A DNA stretch of 64,000 nucleotides from Acarospora socialis (GCA_025617375.2 JAMYGW020000008.1:310001-374000); one strand, 5' to 3'. Positions 25,883-38,564 are shown, counted from the stretch's first letter. Made by a program: numbers and translations. The notes: generated by a model not told the origin, from the letters alone.

Positions 25883-27456
25883 AATATATTAATTCTAAGT
25901 GATGTTGCAAAGATATTTATTTAAAATTCAGTGAACAATCTTATCAGTCTTGATACAGACAACATTCTTAAAGAAATTAATAAACAAATAAACATTACAG
26001 AAGTAAATCTTTTTATCAGCATCAATAATATTGTCAGAATTATAGTTCTTAGTATTGAGATGTGAGTTGAAGAATTCTACTTCTTTGAATCAAAAATGAT
26101 TATTTTCATCAGTTAAATAACATTTACAGAACATATTCAATATATTTGAGACTGATTCATCAACAAAATTATTAAGATCATCAATGTCATCAAAATCATA
26201 TTGATAATATTGAGAGAATCTTATCAATCTGAGTAAAAATATTCAAAATAATGAGATAGTTCTGCTTCAAAATGATGAGATAGATCTGTGTTAAAATGAT
26301 GAGATGCTGAATTAACAGTCTCAGCACAATCTTTAACACATTCTTCATTTCTAATTTAAGTAATCATATCATAAAGCATTCACATTTGAACTTTAGAAAA
26401 GACAGAATTAACTATGAATGTTTTGTGATTACTGTGTTGACTATTATTCTTGTAATTATTGATCATATTTTAAAATAATAATAAATCATGAAATATCATC
26501 TCAACAGAGATAGATATGTGAGAGTAAGTCTTTAATGATGAAGAATAAGTGACTAACAATGACTGCTTACAAGATGAAATAAATAAAACTGATAAAGATA
26601 TCATGAATTCAGACTTATCTGATTAATTTGACATTAATAAAAATTAATGAAGTCTTCACTCAGTTTTAAACAGATCTGACTAATCTGATTAATTAGACTG
26701 ATTAATATTGACAATGCTGATTTGAAATGAAACTCATGTTAAAAAGACAAAATGATTATATAGTGATGTTGAGTCTTCTTTAAAATGATGAATGATCTTG
26801 ATAAGACTGCTATTTGTAAATAATCAGCTGATAAAATATCTTAAATCTGACTGACTGATATCAGCATAAGTCTGTTGAAACTCAGAGATAAATGTAAACA
26901 GTTAATATTCAGAGAGAGTAAAATATAAAGTGATGATGCTGTGAACTAGATCAACAACATTATTCAGTATGAGCAAAGCATAAATATAATTCATCAATTC
27001 AAACTGTCTAAATTAATATGCAGTTAATACACAACAATCTGATAGTCAAAATAAATCTTAACTGATAGACAAAGCAGCTGAACTCAAGTTTGATGTTAAG
27101 TTTATTAAAAACTTTCATCAAATTAATAACTCATGAACAGAAGCTGTAAGAATGATTAGTTCATAACAGAAAGAATGAGATAGATAAGAATGAATAAGTG
27201 AAATAATATCAACAATAAATACAAGAAGTAAAGCACAATGATATTATCTAATAAGATTATCATTATTAGATAAATATCATGAGATAGATATCTGATAAAC
27301 AGTGAAAATGTCTGTAAAATAGTGAACTCAATATACTGAAGAATCTGATGATAATAGCTAGATAGAAATCTGACTATCAATAATGTCATATGAGAACAAC
27401 TAATTTTGAGAGCTTCAAATCAATGATTAAAGACTCAATAATTTGAAAACAGTTAG
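25883..27456. other. AT-rich stretch, no gene recognised
   Basis: About 1.6 kb with the same CpG-poor composition as the retroelements. The first five bases are the right-hand AATAT duplication of Copia C. I saw no conserved domain on either strand. The one moderate open frame (27156-27389, minus) is hydrophobic low-complexity sequence and not convincing. Probably a decayed older repeat. Confidence 0.45.
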
Positions 27457-27806
27457 TGTTATCAAATTATCAGAATCATTATATGAGTGAATGAAAGATG
27501 TAATTGCTAAGAATTTATCTATGAAAAATTCTGTCTATATATTTATAAAAGTATCTTTCATATTTAGCAATCTAATCTAAGTTCATAACAATAATGAGAT
27601 TGCAAAGTGATCTGATGAGTCACAGTCACAGAATATGTTTTAGTAACTAGTTTATTCATAACAATTTCTTATGAAATCAACTGTGTTCAACTTCAGTTAT
27701 CATTTAAAAGTTAAAACTCAGATTCTATTGTATTATATAAAATGTTATATCAACAAGCACAAATTCTTAGCTTTAAATCTGTGAAATCTCAGGTCAAAAT
27801 ATAACA
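27457..27806 (+). repeat. Probable old solo or fragmentary LTR related to family A
   Basis: The right half (about 27660-27806) aligns with the 3' half of the A LTR: the GTGTTCAACTT motif, a block resembling ATATCAACAAGCACAAATTC, and an end AAATCTCAGGTC...ATAACA. The left end, TGTTATCAAATT at 27457, is a guess from the TG start and a plausible LTR length. No target duplication was found. It is probably an older, divergent relative of the A LTR. Confidence 0.45.
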
Positions 27807-27905
27807 CAATGATAATAAAAAAGATTCAAAAAGTATTGAACTTAACTGTAGAGATAAAGATGTTCTCATAATCAAGATTTTATATTTGTAAAAGATCTCT
27901 CACTA

Positions 27906-28266
27906 TGTTACAATCATGTCTGAAGAAAAAGAAACTTATGAGTCTGAAACTGAAGATTCATCTGAAGTGTATACAGAAGAAACTGCTAGATGATAGTTAT
28001 GTGATGATATGACAGCTCAATGACAAGTGAGTGAGCTGAGAGCTCAATCTCTTAACATTGAGACATCAAAACATCAAGAGTGCTCAATGCAGAGACATTG
28101 AGCTTATTCTATATAGTAGAATTGATTTCTCTATGAAATCAATTGTGTTCAACTTAAATAACAATCTAAAAGTTAAAGATCAGAATCATTTCAGACCAGT
28201 TATTATATCAACAAGCACAAATTCTTAACTCTACATATTCAGAGAATTTCAGGTTAGAATGTTACA
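27906..28266 (+). repeat. 5' LTR of Gypsy A copy 3
   Basis: Starts TGTTACAATCATG, ends ATGTTACA, followed by CTTTGAACATTC. Preceded by CACTA. Confidence 0.9.
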
Positions 28267-31200
28267 CTTTGAACATTCTTACAATATAACAAGTACAATG
28301 TCTGACACACAGAAGAACATCTCAACTTTGTTTTTGAGACAAGTTCAGATGAACTCATCTTTACTATTTACTCTGAGTAGAATGATGACACAATCAGTAA
28401 TGATGTCAGTTCAAGCTATATAATTATCTCTGAGTGCATCAAAGATACAGATATCAGATATCTTTGATGAAGAAAGAGAAAAGCTGTGAGTCTTTGTGAC
28501 TAAGCTCAATCTGTACATTGAATTTAATTAACTGAAGTTTCAAATCAATCAAGAAAAGACACTGTTTGCAACAATCTATCTTATGAATGCAGTCTTCAAC
28601 TGAGTCAATCTCAAGCTGCATGAGTTTCTAGAAAAGAAATACAAAGAATGCAATGCAGACACAGAGTCTATGTTCAATGACTATGCACAGTTTAAGAAAG
28701 AATTAAGAAAAGTCTTCAGAGTAATTGATGAAGAAAGAGCAGCAGAGAAATAAGTTTACATCTTGCAACAGAATGAATCAGCAACAGTATACATCACAGA
28801 GTTTCAGTAATTAGCAGTACTTATCAGATAAAATAATGAAGCACTCATCTATCAGTACTATTGTGAGTTGAGAAAATTCATCAAAAACAAGATAGTCTGA
28901 GCAGAACAATCAGACAATCTTCAGAGAATGATTGATTTGAGTATCAACATTGATAGTTGTCAATGAGAACAACAGATGAAACAAAAAAAATATTGAATGT
29001 CATCTATGATAAAAGATCAAGAAGAAAGCTTCTGACTGTGAATTAAGTGATATATTTCACTGATAAGACATAGAAGAATGAACTCTATGAATCTCAATAC
29101 AATTGAAAAGCATCATCAGAAGTCATAAAAAACTAGATAAACAGAGTCTGAATATCAGACAGAGTGATTCACTAAGTCTTAGATAACACTGCAAAATGAA
29201 ATGCAAATGTGTTACAACTGCAGAAAACTCAAACATCTTGTCTGAGAATGCAACAGATCTTGAATGAAAAGAAAAAACATTGCAGTGACAGTCAAGAAGA
29301 ATACATATATAGTGTATAACATTCTCAACTAAACAACCTGTTACAATGACATGTGCAGAGTACACATGAACACAAAAGATAAAGTTAAATGATACTCTCA
29401 GAGATCACACAAAGATGTGAAGAATGAATATGATGTGATGAGTTGATCAATCTACAAGAAAGAATTAACTACTCTTATCAAGAAAAAAGTTCTTGATGCT
29501 GAGAAAGAAGACAATGTTCTTGAAGATGACATTGAAGAGACTGATGATCATGAATTTCAGATTGATGAATTCTGAATATTTTTCAATAGTGATATACTTG
29601 TGAGAGAAAGTTTGAACAATACTGAGACAGAACTCTCAAGAGAGTATTGAGTAAAGATTAAGAGAGATCTAAGTGTCAAAAAAGAAATGACATCAAATCA
29701 CAATATAATGTGAGAGAGAAAACAAGAGACTCAAAATCAGAAAGCTAAGATATGCAAAGAATTTGACAATCTAATAAGAGACATACAAACAGTCACAAGA
29801 GAACTGACATCAGAATCTCTTGTGTGAAAAATCAAGAGTCACAAGATTGAGATATGCTTATCTGAAGAATATATCATGCAGAATAAAGACAGATGAATCT
29901 TCAGCAGAGAATATATATCATTTGAATTTCTGCAAAGAGTAAGAGTCTTTGAGAGTCAGTTGCAGATAAAGTACAATCAGTATGAATCTCAACTACATTC
30001 AGAAAGACACATTGAGCAGTACAGTCTAAAGTATGTGAATTTCATGATCAGAAAAAAATTCAGATGATTTCAAGAGCTTTGAAGATGAGCTGAGTGATTA
30101 AGTGAGTCAAAAAATAAAGAGCTTTCTCAACAAGACTAAAGAGTAAGAAGCTAGTGATATCTCAAAAACAGAACAATGATCATTAAATATGAATCAAGAT
30201 CACAATCAATGAACATCAGATCAACACATTGATGAATTTTGAAGCAGACAATAATATTATGAATTAAAAAACAGTCAACATGTTGAAATTAGAGACACAG
30301 TGAGTATACTATTCATTCAACATACAAATGACAAATAAAGTCATTGAAAGAATCAACAAGAAAATCTGTGTGAAAGTCTCAATTCTTGAAAACTCACAAG
30401 AAATAATGTTTGATGTTATGAAGTCAATCAGATACAATGTGATACTAGAGATGCTCTGGTTGTGCAAGAGAAATCTGAGAATTGATTGAGTTATGAAAGA
30501 GATATGTGCAATTGAAGACACATATAAGATTCTCAAACAATCAAAGATGAGCTTATCAGAGCATAAGTCATGAAATCACAAAATACTGCTATTGAATGAA
30601 AAGCAATCTAAGTGAATGTCATTGTACTCAATGAGTGAGAATCAACTCAAGAAAGTTAGAACTTATCTTGACAAGAATCTTAAAAGAGAATTCATAAAAT
30701 CATCAAAATCATTGACAGAATATTCAATTCTATTTGTATCAAAAAAGAATGACAAAAAACAACTATGTGTTGATTACAGACAACTCAACAAGATAACTCA
30801 TCAAGATAGTTATTTTCTATCACTGATAAAAGAGTTGCAAGATTGACTAAACAAAACTAAGTGATTCACAAGCTTAGATCTTAAGAACATCTACTATCAA
30901 GTTAGAATGAAAGAAGATGAAGAATGAAAAACAGCATTTTAAACAAGATATGAACATTATGAGTACACTGTCATGTCATTTAAGCTGAAAAATATCTCAG
31001 TCATCTTTCAGAGATTAATCAATGACATATTGAGAAAATATCTCAATGATTTTGTGATCACATATCTCAATGATATTCTGATATACTCAGAAGATCTTAA
31101 AAAGCACTGCAAGCATATGCAGAAGATATTGACAAAGCTTAATGAGAGAGCTTTGTATGTGAAAAAGTCAAAAAACAGATTTGAGATCAAGAAAGTTAAG

Positions 31201-33466
31201 TTTCTAAACTATGTAATTCAATCTGAACAGATCAAGAAGAATTTAAAGAAGACAAAAGCAGTCAGAAACTGAACAACCCTGAAATGAATCAAGAAAGTAC
31301 AAGTCTTTCTAGAATTAATGAACTATTATTGAAAGTTTGTATCAAACTATGCAAAGATTGCAAAATCACTAACACATTTGACACACAAGAACAAAAAATA
31401 ACATTGAGATAAAGAACAGAAGAATGCATTTCACATATTAAAGAAAAGTCTTAGTGAAATGACACATCTGAGAATACTCAATTCAGCATGTGAGAAAACA
31501 CTGAAAACTGATGCTTCAGATTTCACAGTAAAAGCATGTCTGTATCAGATTGAGAATGAGTGACAGAAATTCATAGCATACTGATCTAAAAAGTTATCAG
31601 AATTCAAGAAAAAATATGAGATTCACAATAAGAAACTTCTTATGATAGTAGAAGTGCTACAGAATTGAAGATCTTATCTTGCAAAAACAAACAAGTTAAT
31701 TCAGATCTATACAGATCATAGAAATCTGAGAAACTTTGCAATGACAAAGTAACTCAATCAATGACAGATTTGTTGAGCAGAGCAGTTGACAGACTATGAA
31801 TTTCAGATTCATTACAAGAAAAATAATGAGAATGATGAAGTAAATGTCTTGAGTAGACAACTCAATCATGAAGATGTATAGACAATACATGTCAGAATTC
31901 TAAGCAAAGATGATAACAGAATTCTCATGAAGAACTTAGCAGCAACATACAAGATGAAGCAAGCTTTCTTAACAGACAAAAAACTCATCAGAATATGTCA
32001 CTACAACAGAACTGAAGAACATCTAGAAGTTAAATGCACTGAAGATCTAGTGCAGAGAAGACACAACATTAGCAATCTTAAAAATTGAATCATCAAAATG
32101 ATTGCTGTGTGCAATTCATGCTGAAGAAACAAGATCAATCAAGACAAACAATACAATGAAGTAACACAACTAGACACATCAGATGCATTATGAAAATCAG
32201 TTATCATGAACTTCATTATGAAGCTATCATTATCAAAGAATTCAGCATGAAAAGTGAGATTCAACAGTATATTGACAATAGTGAATAGATTGATCAAGTA
32301 CACAATGTTCATTTCATTCAAAGAAACTGTGACAGCACCAGTATTGACATACATCATACTGCAAGAATTGATTAGCAATCATAAACTATTAAAGAAGTTT
32401 ATCATCAATAGAGACAAGCTGTTTACAAGCAAGTTTTGAAAAATACTCACAGCAGAACTCAGAATAAAACACAAGATATTGATGACATATTATTTACAGA
32501 TGAATAAACAGAGTAAATGAATGAATCAGATGATAGAAATGTACTTGAAACACTATGTCAACAAGAGTCAGAATAACTGAGTATGACTGTTATCAATGAC
32601 ACAGTTTGCATACAACAACACAAGAAATGAAATCACAAGAGAAACATCTTTCTATGTGAACTATGACTATAACTCAGAGATATGACAAGATTTCAAAGAA
32701 CACAGATCACAAAGTCAAAAAGTAATTCTGAATACTACTCAGATGAAGAAACTGCATCAAGATCTGACAAAACAGATTGAACAGCAGACAGAATAAATAA
32801 TAAAGATGAAATCATTTGAAGAAGAAGAAAAGATATATTTAAAAATGAACAACATACAAACTAAGAAGAAAAGCAAGAAGCTAGAAAACAAGAGCATTGA
32901 ATCATTTAAGATCATATGAAACATCAAAGAGTTAAGCTTTGAGCTAGACTTACTCAAGAAGATGAGAATACACTCAGTATTTCACACATTCATGCTACAG
33001 CATTGCAATCAGTTCATATCACTTCAAATCATCAAAACATCTGTCAAATTCAAAGAAAAATATGAAGTCAAGAACATTCTAGAGAAGAGAATGATTAGTG
33101 AGAAAGTTTATTATTTCATAAAATGAAAAGATTACAATACTTCAGAAAACATCTGAGAATTCAGAGAGAATCTCAAGAACTGTGTGAGAACACTTCAACA
33201 TTTTGAGAAAAGAAGTCAATATTAATTCAGAAGAATGACAACATGAAGTCAACAAGTTGCAACATTGTTTGAGAATTTTCATTCTCAGTTTCATCATTAT
33301 CACTATCAAGTTCAGCAGCAAGACAGTCAGTCTTCTGTGCAGCATGATGATTCATCTGATTCAAAGTCTTTTGAAGATGTATCATCTTGACAGCAAGAGC
33401 ATCAAGAGCTGCATTTGCATCACTTATTTCTTTTTGAAGAGAAAGTCAAGTTCTGTTGAGAGACTT

Positions 33467-33652
33467 TCATGAAACTGCAACACACAGATGATCACAGTGA
33501 GTATACTTATTACATTTTGATCTTTCATCAGTCATGACAAAGCAATCAAGACTGCAGACAGTACAGAATTCACAAGAAAATATAGTGAGACTACTGCTGA
33601 GTTGAATTTTCTTTGCAATTCTTAGATGATTGAAATTTTTAGAAAACATCAT
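33467..33652 (-). other. Antisense Cys-rich frame in Gypsy A copy 3
   Basis: Counterpart of 7373-7567 and 17498-17692, with CEFCTVCSLDCF preserved. Downstream on the same strand (to about 33260) the composition is charged and Leu-rich, as expected for a coiled coil. Fossil; function unknown. Confidence 0.5.
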
Positions 33653-33727
33653 TGCTAATGATGAAAGCTGTTATATATCTTTGCTTAAATAAATTCTAGA
33701 GAACTAGCATCTGAAAGAGAAAAATGA

Positions 33728-34088
33728 TGTTATGATCATGTCTGAAGAGAAAGAAACTTATGAGTCTAAAACTGAAGATTCATTCAAAGTGTGTACAGAA
33801 GAAATCACTAGATGACAGTTATGTGATGATGCAACAGCTTGATGGCAAGTGAGTGAGCTGAGAGCTCAACCTCTTGATGTTGAGACATCAAGACATCAAG
33901 AGTGCTCAACACAGAAACATTGAGCTTGTTCTATATAGTAGAATTGATTTTTCTATGAAATCAATCATGTTCAACTTAAATAACAATCTAAGAGTTAAAG
34001 ACCAGAACTGTTTCAGACCAGCTGTTATATCAACAAGCACAAATTCTTAGTTCTACATACTCAGGAAATCTCAGGTTAGAATGTTACA
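33728..34088 (+). repeat. 3' LTR of Gypsy A copy 3
   Basis: Same length as its partner; starts TGTTATGATCATG and ends ATGTTACA. Followed by CACTA. Confidence 0.9.
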
Positions 34089-34093
34089 CACTA

Positions 34094-34769
34094 TAACTTT
34101 CAGTTTGTCTTAAATTTGTTCAAGAATTTATTAGTATTCAGTTCAAGTTTAAACACTCACTTGCTGATCACTATATTCATGTTCTTTGATAACATTATTT
34201 TTTTTTAAGTTCTATTAAGTTGACAAGACCATGAGCTTCATATGGTTCTCAGTCAATTCATATGCATATGCATGATACAATATAAGACATTTTCAGACAT
34301 AAGATGTAATATGTTGCTGAACTTTTCAGAATTGTGTTGAAAGTGTGTAAGTTTTATACAATTTCACCTGTCTTAATTGAATGTAACAAAGTCTGATGAC
34401 TATCAATGCAACAAACTATCTAGATACTCTATGAGTATCTCAAAGTAAAGATTAATGCTATTGATGCACAGTCAGAATTCAGTCTTTCTTGTGAGTGAGA
34501 GTCTTCATAAGATAGTCTAATTTATCAGAATGAACTATTGCATGTACTTATACTACTAGCATTAATTCTTTATCTTGAACCTGAAATCAATCATGATATA
34601 TCAGTCTCAATGCTCATTCTCTGTATTCAGATGCATACTAAATAACTTTGTGAGAAAAAGAATTTGATTATAGTCACTAGTGAAATTGACTTTCAACTTG
34701 AACACTCAGAGAACTTACTTAGTCTCATCAGTCACACTATCTCATTAGCTTATATTACAGAAGAACATG
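34094..34769. other. AT-rich stretch, no gene recognised
   Basis: Decayed, CpG-poor sequence between the last Gypsy copy and a short inverted-repeat element. No domain, RNA gene or terminal repeat could be recognised. It may be the remains of an older transposon. Confidence 0.4.
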
Positions 34770-34771
34770 TA

Positions 34772-35223
34772 CTCATAGTAAGCAAAACTATCAGTTATTT
34801 TGTGATTTCTCATTAAAACACACATTTTTCACATATATTTTAACACACACAATCAAGTTCAAAAATTTCAAAAATTTCAAATATATTAGATAATTACTAG
34901 AGCAAAAAACTTCACATACAAATATTATTCAATAAATTCATCAATTTATCATAATCTGTTGTTGAAGTTGAAAAACAAAGAAATCACTTAAATTTGTATG
35001 AGAAATCACTGTTTTTTTATGTTGTTATACTTTGTCAATATATCCCTCATCACAGAGCATCTTCTGAATACTATTAATTAGATGAAATATAATTCTGTAT
35101 AAAATCTATTATCAGTGTGAATCATATTGTTATTAGATATATTGTGGTTGAAAGTTAGACTTGTGAAAACTGTGTGTTTTGATGAGAAATCATGAAATAA
35201 CTGATTCTTTTGTGCACTATGAG
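34772..35223. mobile_element. Short TIR element, mariner-like MITE, TA-flanked
   Basis: A 452-bp element with inverted ends of about 60 bp. The left end begins CTCATAGTAAGCAAAACTAT, and the right end is its near reverse complement (ends ACTATGAG). The inner 42 bp (34791-34832 against 35163-35204) match at 38 positions. Both ends are flanked by TA (34770-34771, 35224-35225), the target duplication of Tc1/mariner-type transposons. No transposase frame is visible, so it is a non-autonomous copy. It sits exactly at the boundary between the AT-rich block and normal-composition DNA. Confidence 0.72.
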
Positions 35224-35525
35224 TACAGGCTAGCTACTTCCATCCTGGCTGGCTCCAGTCTTGTAGTCTAGCTAAACAATATATGCATTCAATGAGGCAA
35301 TGAAGTTGTTTAAATCCTTCCTCTGTCCCTGCTTTACTTGTGCACAGTTCAGGAGCAGTACGCTAAACCTCAAGTAAATGCAATGGACAAGCTTCACTTA
35401 ACCGCTACAGAAAATTTGACAATTGTGTGTACTGTCGCCCATATAAGTTTTGGACAAGAGCGTCTTGAGACCACCTTTGCTAAATGCTGGTACTGTAAAT
35501 GCGAGCAGCACATTTGGTGATTTGC

Positions 35526-37280
35526 TTAATCAATCACGAACACTCGCTCACTAGGCTCATCTACTTCAGGGTCATCAGATGTCATCATCTCATGCCAACC
35601 TTCTCCATCCATGATGCCGTGAACATAAGATTCTCCGACCAAGCACCAGGTGTCCACTTTCTGTTTTAAAATGATTGGGAACTGCGCCCCCTTCAACAAG
35701 CAGATGCTATCTCCAACTTTTGCGGTATAAGGAGCAAGGCCCATGTAACCCTTATTGGTGAAGAAGAGCAGGCGTTGTATTGTGCTGTCATAAACAACTT
35801 GGTTGGGTGACGCCAATATGCCCAGACTATCTCTGTGATCAGGGAGAGGAACTGCGTTTCCACGCTTGGGAATATGGTCAATAATATTCGCATCTGCACA
35901 AACAATGTGCGCAAGGGCGTCTTGGCGGGTACAGCCTGTAACGTAGGTGGACCATTGAGATAAAGCAGACTGTTGCCAGTGCATAGCAACGTTGTAGTCT
36001 TGATCTGAATTTGCGAACCGCGGGACCGATACCCAACTAATCGCGTCAAACTCGAACCCTGACGTTTCTAGATATCCGTTCCTGCCGTCGATAATCCCAT
36101 CGAAAACTGTGCCACCGGTGGCGTTGTAGAGTCTCGATCTATCTCCGGAGGTGTTCCGAGTCCAACGAAGGAAGGCCTTCGGCATAGCTGTTGCAGTCCA
36201 ATCCGGAACCCAGGATGGAAGATCAAAATCTCCTCTAGTAGCACAGAAACCAAGGATATCTAAAGTGCGTTCTTTGTCGATGAGACTGCAAGCGAGACCG
36301 CGATAGATGCCTTCGGCGTCCGCACTGTAGTCCGGTCTTATAGGTTGAGTGATGTCAGAAGGAAGCAAAGAGTGAATCCCAAATAACTTGTCACGTGGGT
36401 CAGATGAGTTAAAAGCATGAATGTATGGCAGCAACTGGTAGAGATCAATTGAAATCTGATATTCGTATGATTTGCGCAATTCTTGTATTGATATCAATGC
36501 CTGAAGGGCGTCCGTGGATATGTCGTGCAACATCCCAGGCAAGCTATTGACCATGCTCAAGCTCATCAGCGTATGTGCTGATTTTATGAATAGTCCAGAA
36601 CCCTCAGTGCAAGGACCACACCAAATGAGGGAATGAGACTGGTCTTTTGGCGTTGTGACTTCTTGGATGATCCAAACTCTTCGCCAGTAGCTTCTGGAGA
36701 TGAGACTTTTTATGGACTGAAGAGCTCTCTCCCTAAGTGCTTTCCATTCTGCCTCCGGCATATCTTCTGAGGAGAATCTGGATTGCAGGATGTTGTTTTG
36801 GGGTGTACGAGACCAGTCTTCAATATATTCCATTGCCAACTCGTCGTCTTCGCGAGCTTGGCCGAGCCAAGTGATGATGGTTTGCGCATATTCATATATA
36901 TCTTTCATCCTGGTTACTTGCTCGGTCTTCTCGATGACGTTGGATTGGTCAATACAAATGGCATCGATCCAAAGGTAGCCTCCATCCCAATGTAATCGAT
37001 CATTGGCAGACGACGGAGACATTTCGATCCGTTCGATCCGTCGTCTAGCTTCTTGAAAAAATAGGCTGAGATTTGAAGTGATGTAGAACGTCCCTCCATT
37101 AACCAGAATCTGATGCGACCTCTCTTCGCTGCCCCATGTGTACGACACTGCTGTATAGGCAGGACTGCCTACCAGGTTATAAACACTAACACTAAGTGTT
37201 AGGCTGGGACTAGTTTCAAGCTTTACAAGACGAATCATGCCTTGTGACAGAGGATCATAACTAAATTGGCTTAAGGGCAT
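35526..37280 (-). CDS. HET-domain protein (heterokaryon-incompatibility family)
   Basis: Single-exon 584-residue protein. The N-terminal HET domain shows the family signatures: AYTAVSYTWGS (residues 41-51), LWIDAICIDQ (103-112), and a block M-K-D-I-Y-E-Y-A...IITWLG ending near 140. The C-terminal part has the usual HET-protein tail, GLAPYTAKVGDSICLL followed by LVGESYVHGIMDGEGW. HET domains trigger cell death or growth arrest after recognition of non-self; this particular partner or allele system is unknown. There are no N-terminal NACHT/WD40 or other sensor repeats, so it is a stand-alone HET protein. The frame is intact and codon use is normal although it is boxed in by transposons on both sides. 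I chose the first ATG of the long open frame; the residues just before the first signature fit a usual N-terminus. Confidence 0.9.
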   Translation of the reverse strand: MPLSQFSYDPLSQGMIRLVKLETSPSLTLSVSVYNLVGSPAYTAVSYTWGSEERSHQILVNGGTFYITSNLSLFFQEARRRIERIEMSPSSANDRLHWDGGYLWIDAICIDQSNVIEKTEQVTRMKDIYEYAQTIITWLGQAREDDELAMEYIEDWSRTPQNNILQSRFSSEDMPEAEWKALRERALQSIKSLISRSYWRRVWIIQEVTTPKDQSHSLIWCGPCTEGSGLFIKSAHTLMSLSMVNSLPGMLHDISTDALQALISIQELRKSYEYQISIDLYQLLPYIHAFNSSDPRDKLFGIHSLLPSDITQPIRPDYSADAEGIYRGLACSLIDKERTLDILGFCATRGDFDLPSWVPDWTATAMPKAFLRWTRNTSGDRSRLYNATGGTVFDGIIDGRNGYLETSGFEFDAISWVSVPRFANSDQDYNVAMHWQQSALSQWSTYVTGCTRQDALAHIVCADANIIDHIPKRGNAVPLPDHRDSLGILASPNQVVYDSTIQRLLFFTNKGYMGLAPYTAKVGDSICLLKGAQFPIILKQKVDTWCLVGESYVHGIMDGEGWHEMMTSDDPEVDEPSERVFVID

Positions 37281-37773
37281 CTTGTTGAAAGTCTTGAAGA
37301 AGTCTTGTCAAATTCAAAGATGGTACCTGACATCTAGAAAAGAAAGAATAACTTAAGTACAGAGAAAAGTAACTAGCCATAATAGTGCTAGTGCAAGTAG
37401 AGATAATAGAAGCAATGTGACTTAGCAGATATTCTGTAAGTGTTTCAAGACAAAAGCTGATTTTTGTTAGTGATTGTAGAAAGGCCCATAATACAGTTGG
37501 ATTCATAAGTGTATGCATAGTCAAAAAACAACAATGTTGTCAATCATTGTCTTTATAAATAACTTTTTACTCACATATCAATGAAGTCTCATAATTTAGA
37601 ATAAGTTAGTATATATATGAAACTATTAAATTGTTACAGTCGCGCACAACACACAACCTGCACATTCACTTATACATTCACTTAGAACCTGACCTCACGG
37701 TCAGGTGAGCCTTTTGCCTTAGTGGTTGAAAGATTCTTTACATAAATATTCAAATTTGAAGTCTTAATACCTG
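37281..37773. other. HET gene upstream region with a transposon-end relic
   Basis: AT-rich spacer. At 37494 it contains CAGTTGGATTCATAAGTGTA, flanked on the left by TA, which resembles the ends of the inverted-repeat element at 37774-38405. No second end was found, so it is a fragment or solo end. Near 37683 lies a small hairpin, ACCTGAC-CTCACG-GTCAGGT. No gene seen. Confidence 0.4.
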
Positions 37774-38405
37774 CAGTGAGATTCATAAATGTATATATAA
37801 TTCATAAGTTTACATTTAGACTTCATTGTTTTATATATGATAAACACAACAATTCTTTATAAAGAAAAATCTGAAATTTGCAGATATATCAGATTAATAC
37901 TATTAGAAAAGATTCACTAACTTGAATTTCTTAAATCTGTTGTTGTTGTTTAGTAATAAAGCTGATATTTCATAATATTAAAATTATATGAGTTTTACTG
38001 TAAAATATCATCATTTTCAGATATACTTTACTTTTCTCATACTTTTCAACATTCAGAATACTTACAATCAAATTTTAAGTACATGAAATGATAATTAATA
38101 TAAAAATCTGTTGAAATTGAAACATTTTTATTGCTTAATATTAGATGTCTTAATTATCTAGAAGACTAGAATACACAAAGAATAACTTTTATGCATGATG
38201 ACTAAGTGTATCACATGACACAGAAGATTTCAACACTAGACTGAATAGAGTTGAACTTCTAAAGAGTCTTCTAATTTCAACAAAATCTATTGAATCTTAA
38301 TTTTGCAGTAAATTAATCAATTGTTCTGCTGTTCATTTATGCTTGTGATAACATTGAGTTTTGGTGTAAGCTTGATGATTATACATACACTTATGAACCT
38401 CACTG
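37774..38405. mobile_element. Short TIR element (MITE), about 632 bp
   Basis: The left end reads CAGTGAGATTCATAAATGTA. The reverse complement of the right end reads CAGTGAGGTTCATAAGTGTA. The first 28 bp match at 25 positions, all differences being A/G, and weaker similarity continues inward. The right end is followed by TA; the left is preceded by TG, possibly a mutated TA. There is no transposase frame. The interior is AT-rich, like the retroelement block. Confidence 0.6.
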
Positions 38406-38564
38406 TACATGTATATCACAAAACTATATTTCATACAGTTTCAGATCATAAATAAATGTGTTTGCTTAGTTTTGCTTCATCTAAGAAAACATATTCATTT
38501 ATGATTTAGAACTATAGATCACAGAATTAATAATTGTAGATCACTTCTAATTGAAGAATGTTTT

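Larger units (their letters stand above)
27906..34088 (+). mobile_element. Ty3/Gypsy chromovirus fossil, family A copy 3, full length
   Basis: Two 361-bp LTRs, 27906-28266 and 33728-34088, have a perfect 5-bp duplication CACTA (27901-27905 and 34089-34093). Length about 6.2 kb. Parts: gag from about 28300; zinc-knuckle trace about 29213-29260; protease about 30180-30470; reverse transcriptase about 30616-31270 (NDILIYSEDLKKHC); RNase H about 31400-31800; integrase about 31990-32700; chromodomain trace about 33020-33130; antisense Cys-rich frame 33467-33652. It is broken dozens of times. It is the last large retroelement before the gene-rich region. Confidence 0.92.

Noticed and set aside
35338-35520. 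Short plus-strand frame downstream of the HET gene
   Set aside because: 60 codons, no motif; HET 3' flank.
37683-37745. Possible tRNA or tRNA-derived SINE (GCCTTAGTGGTTGAAAG resembles an A box)
   Set aside because: No B box, no cloverleaf, and only a short hairpin nearby.
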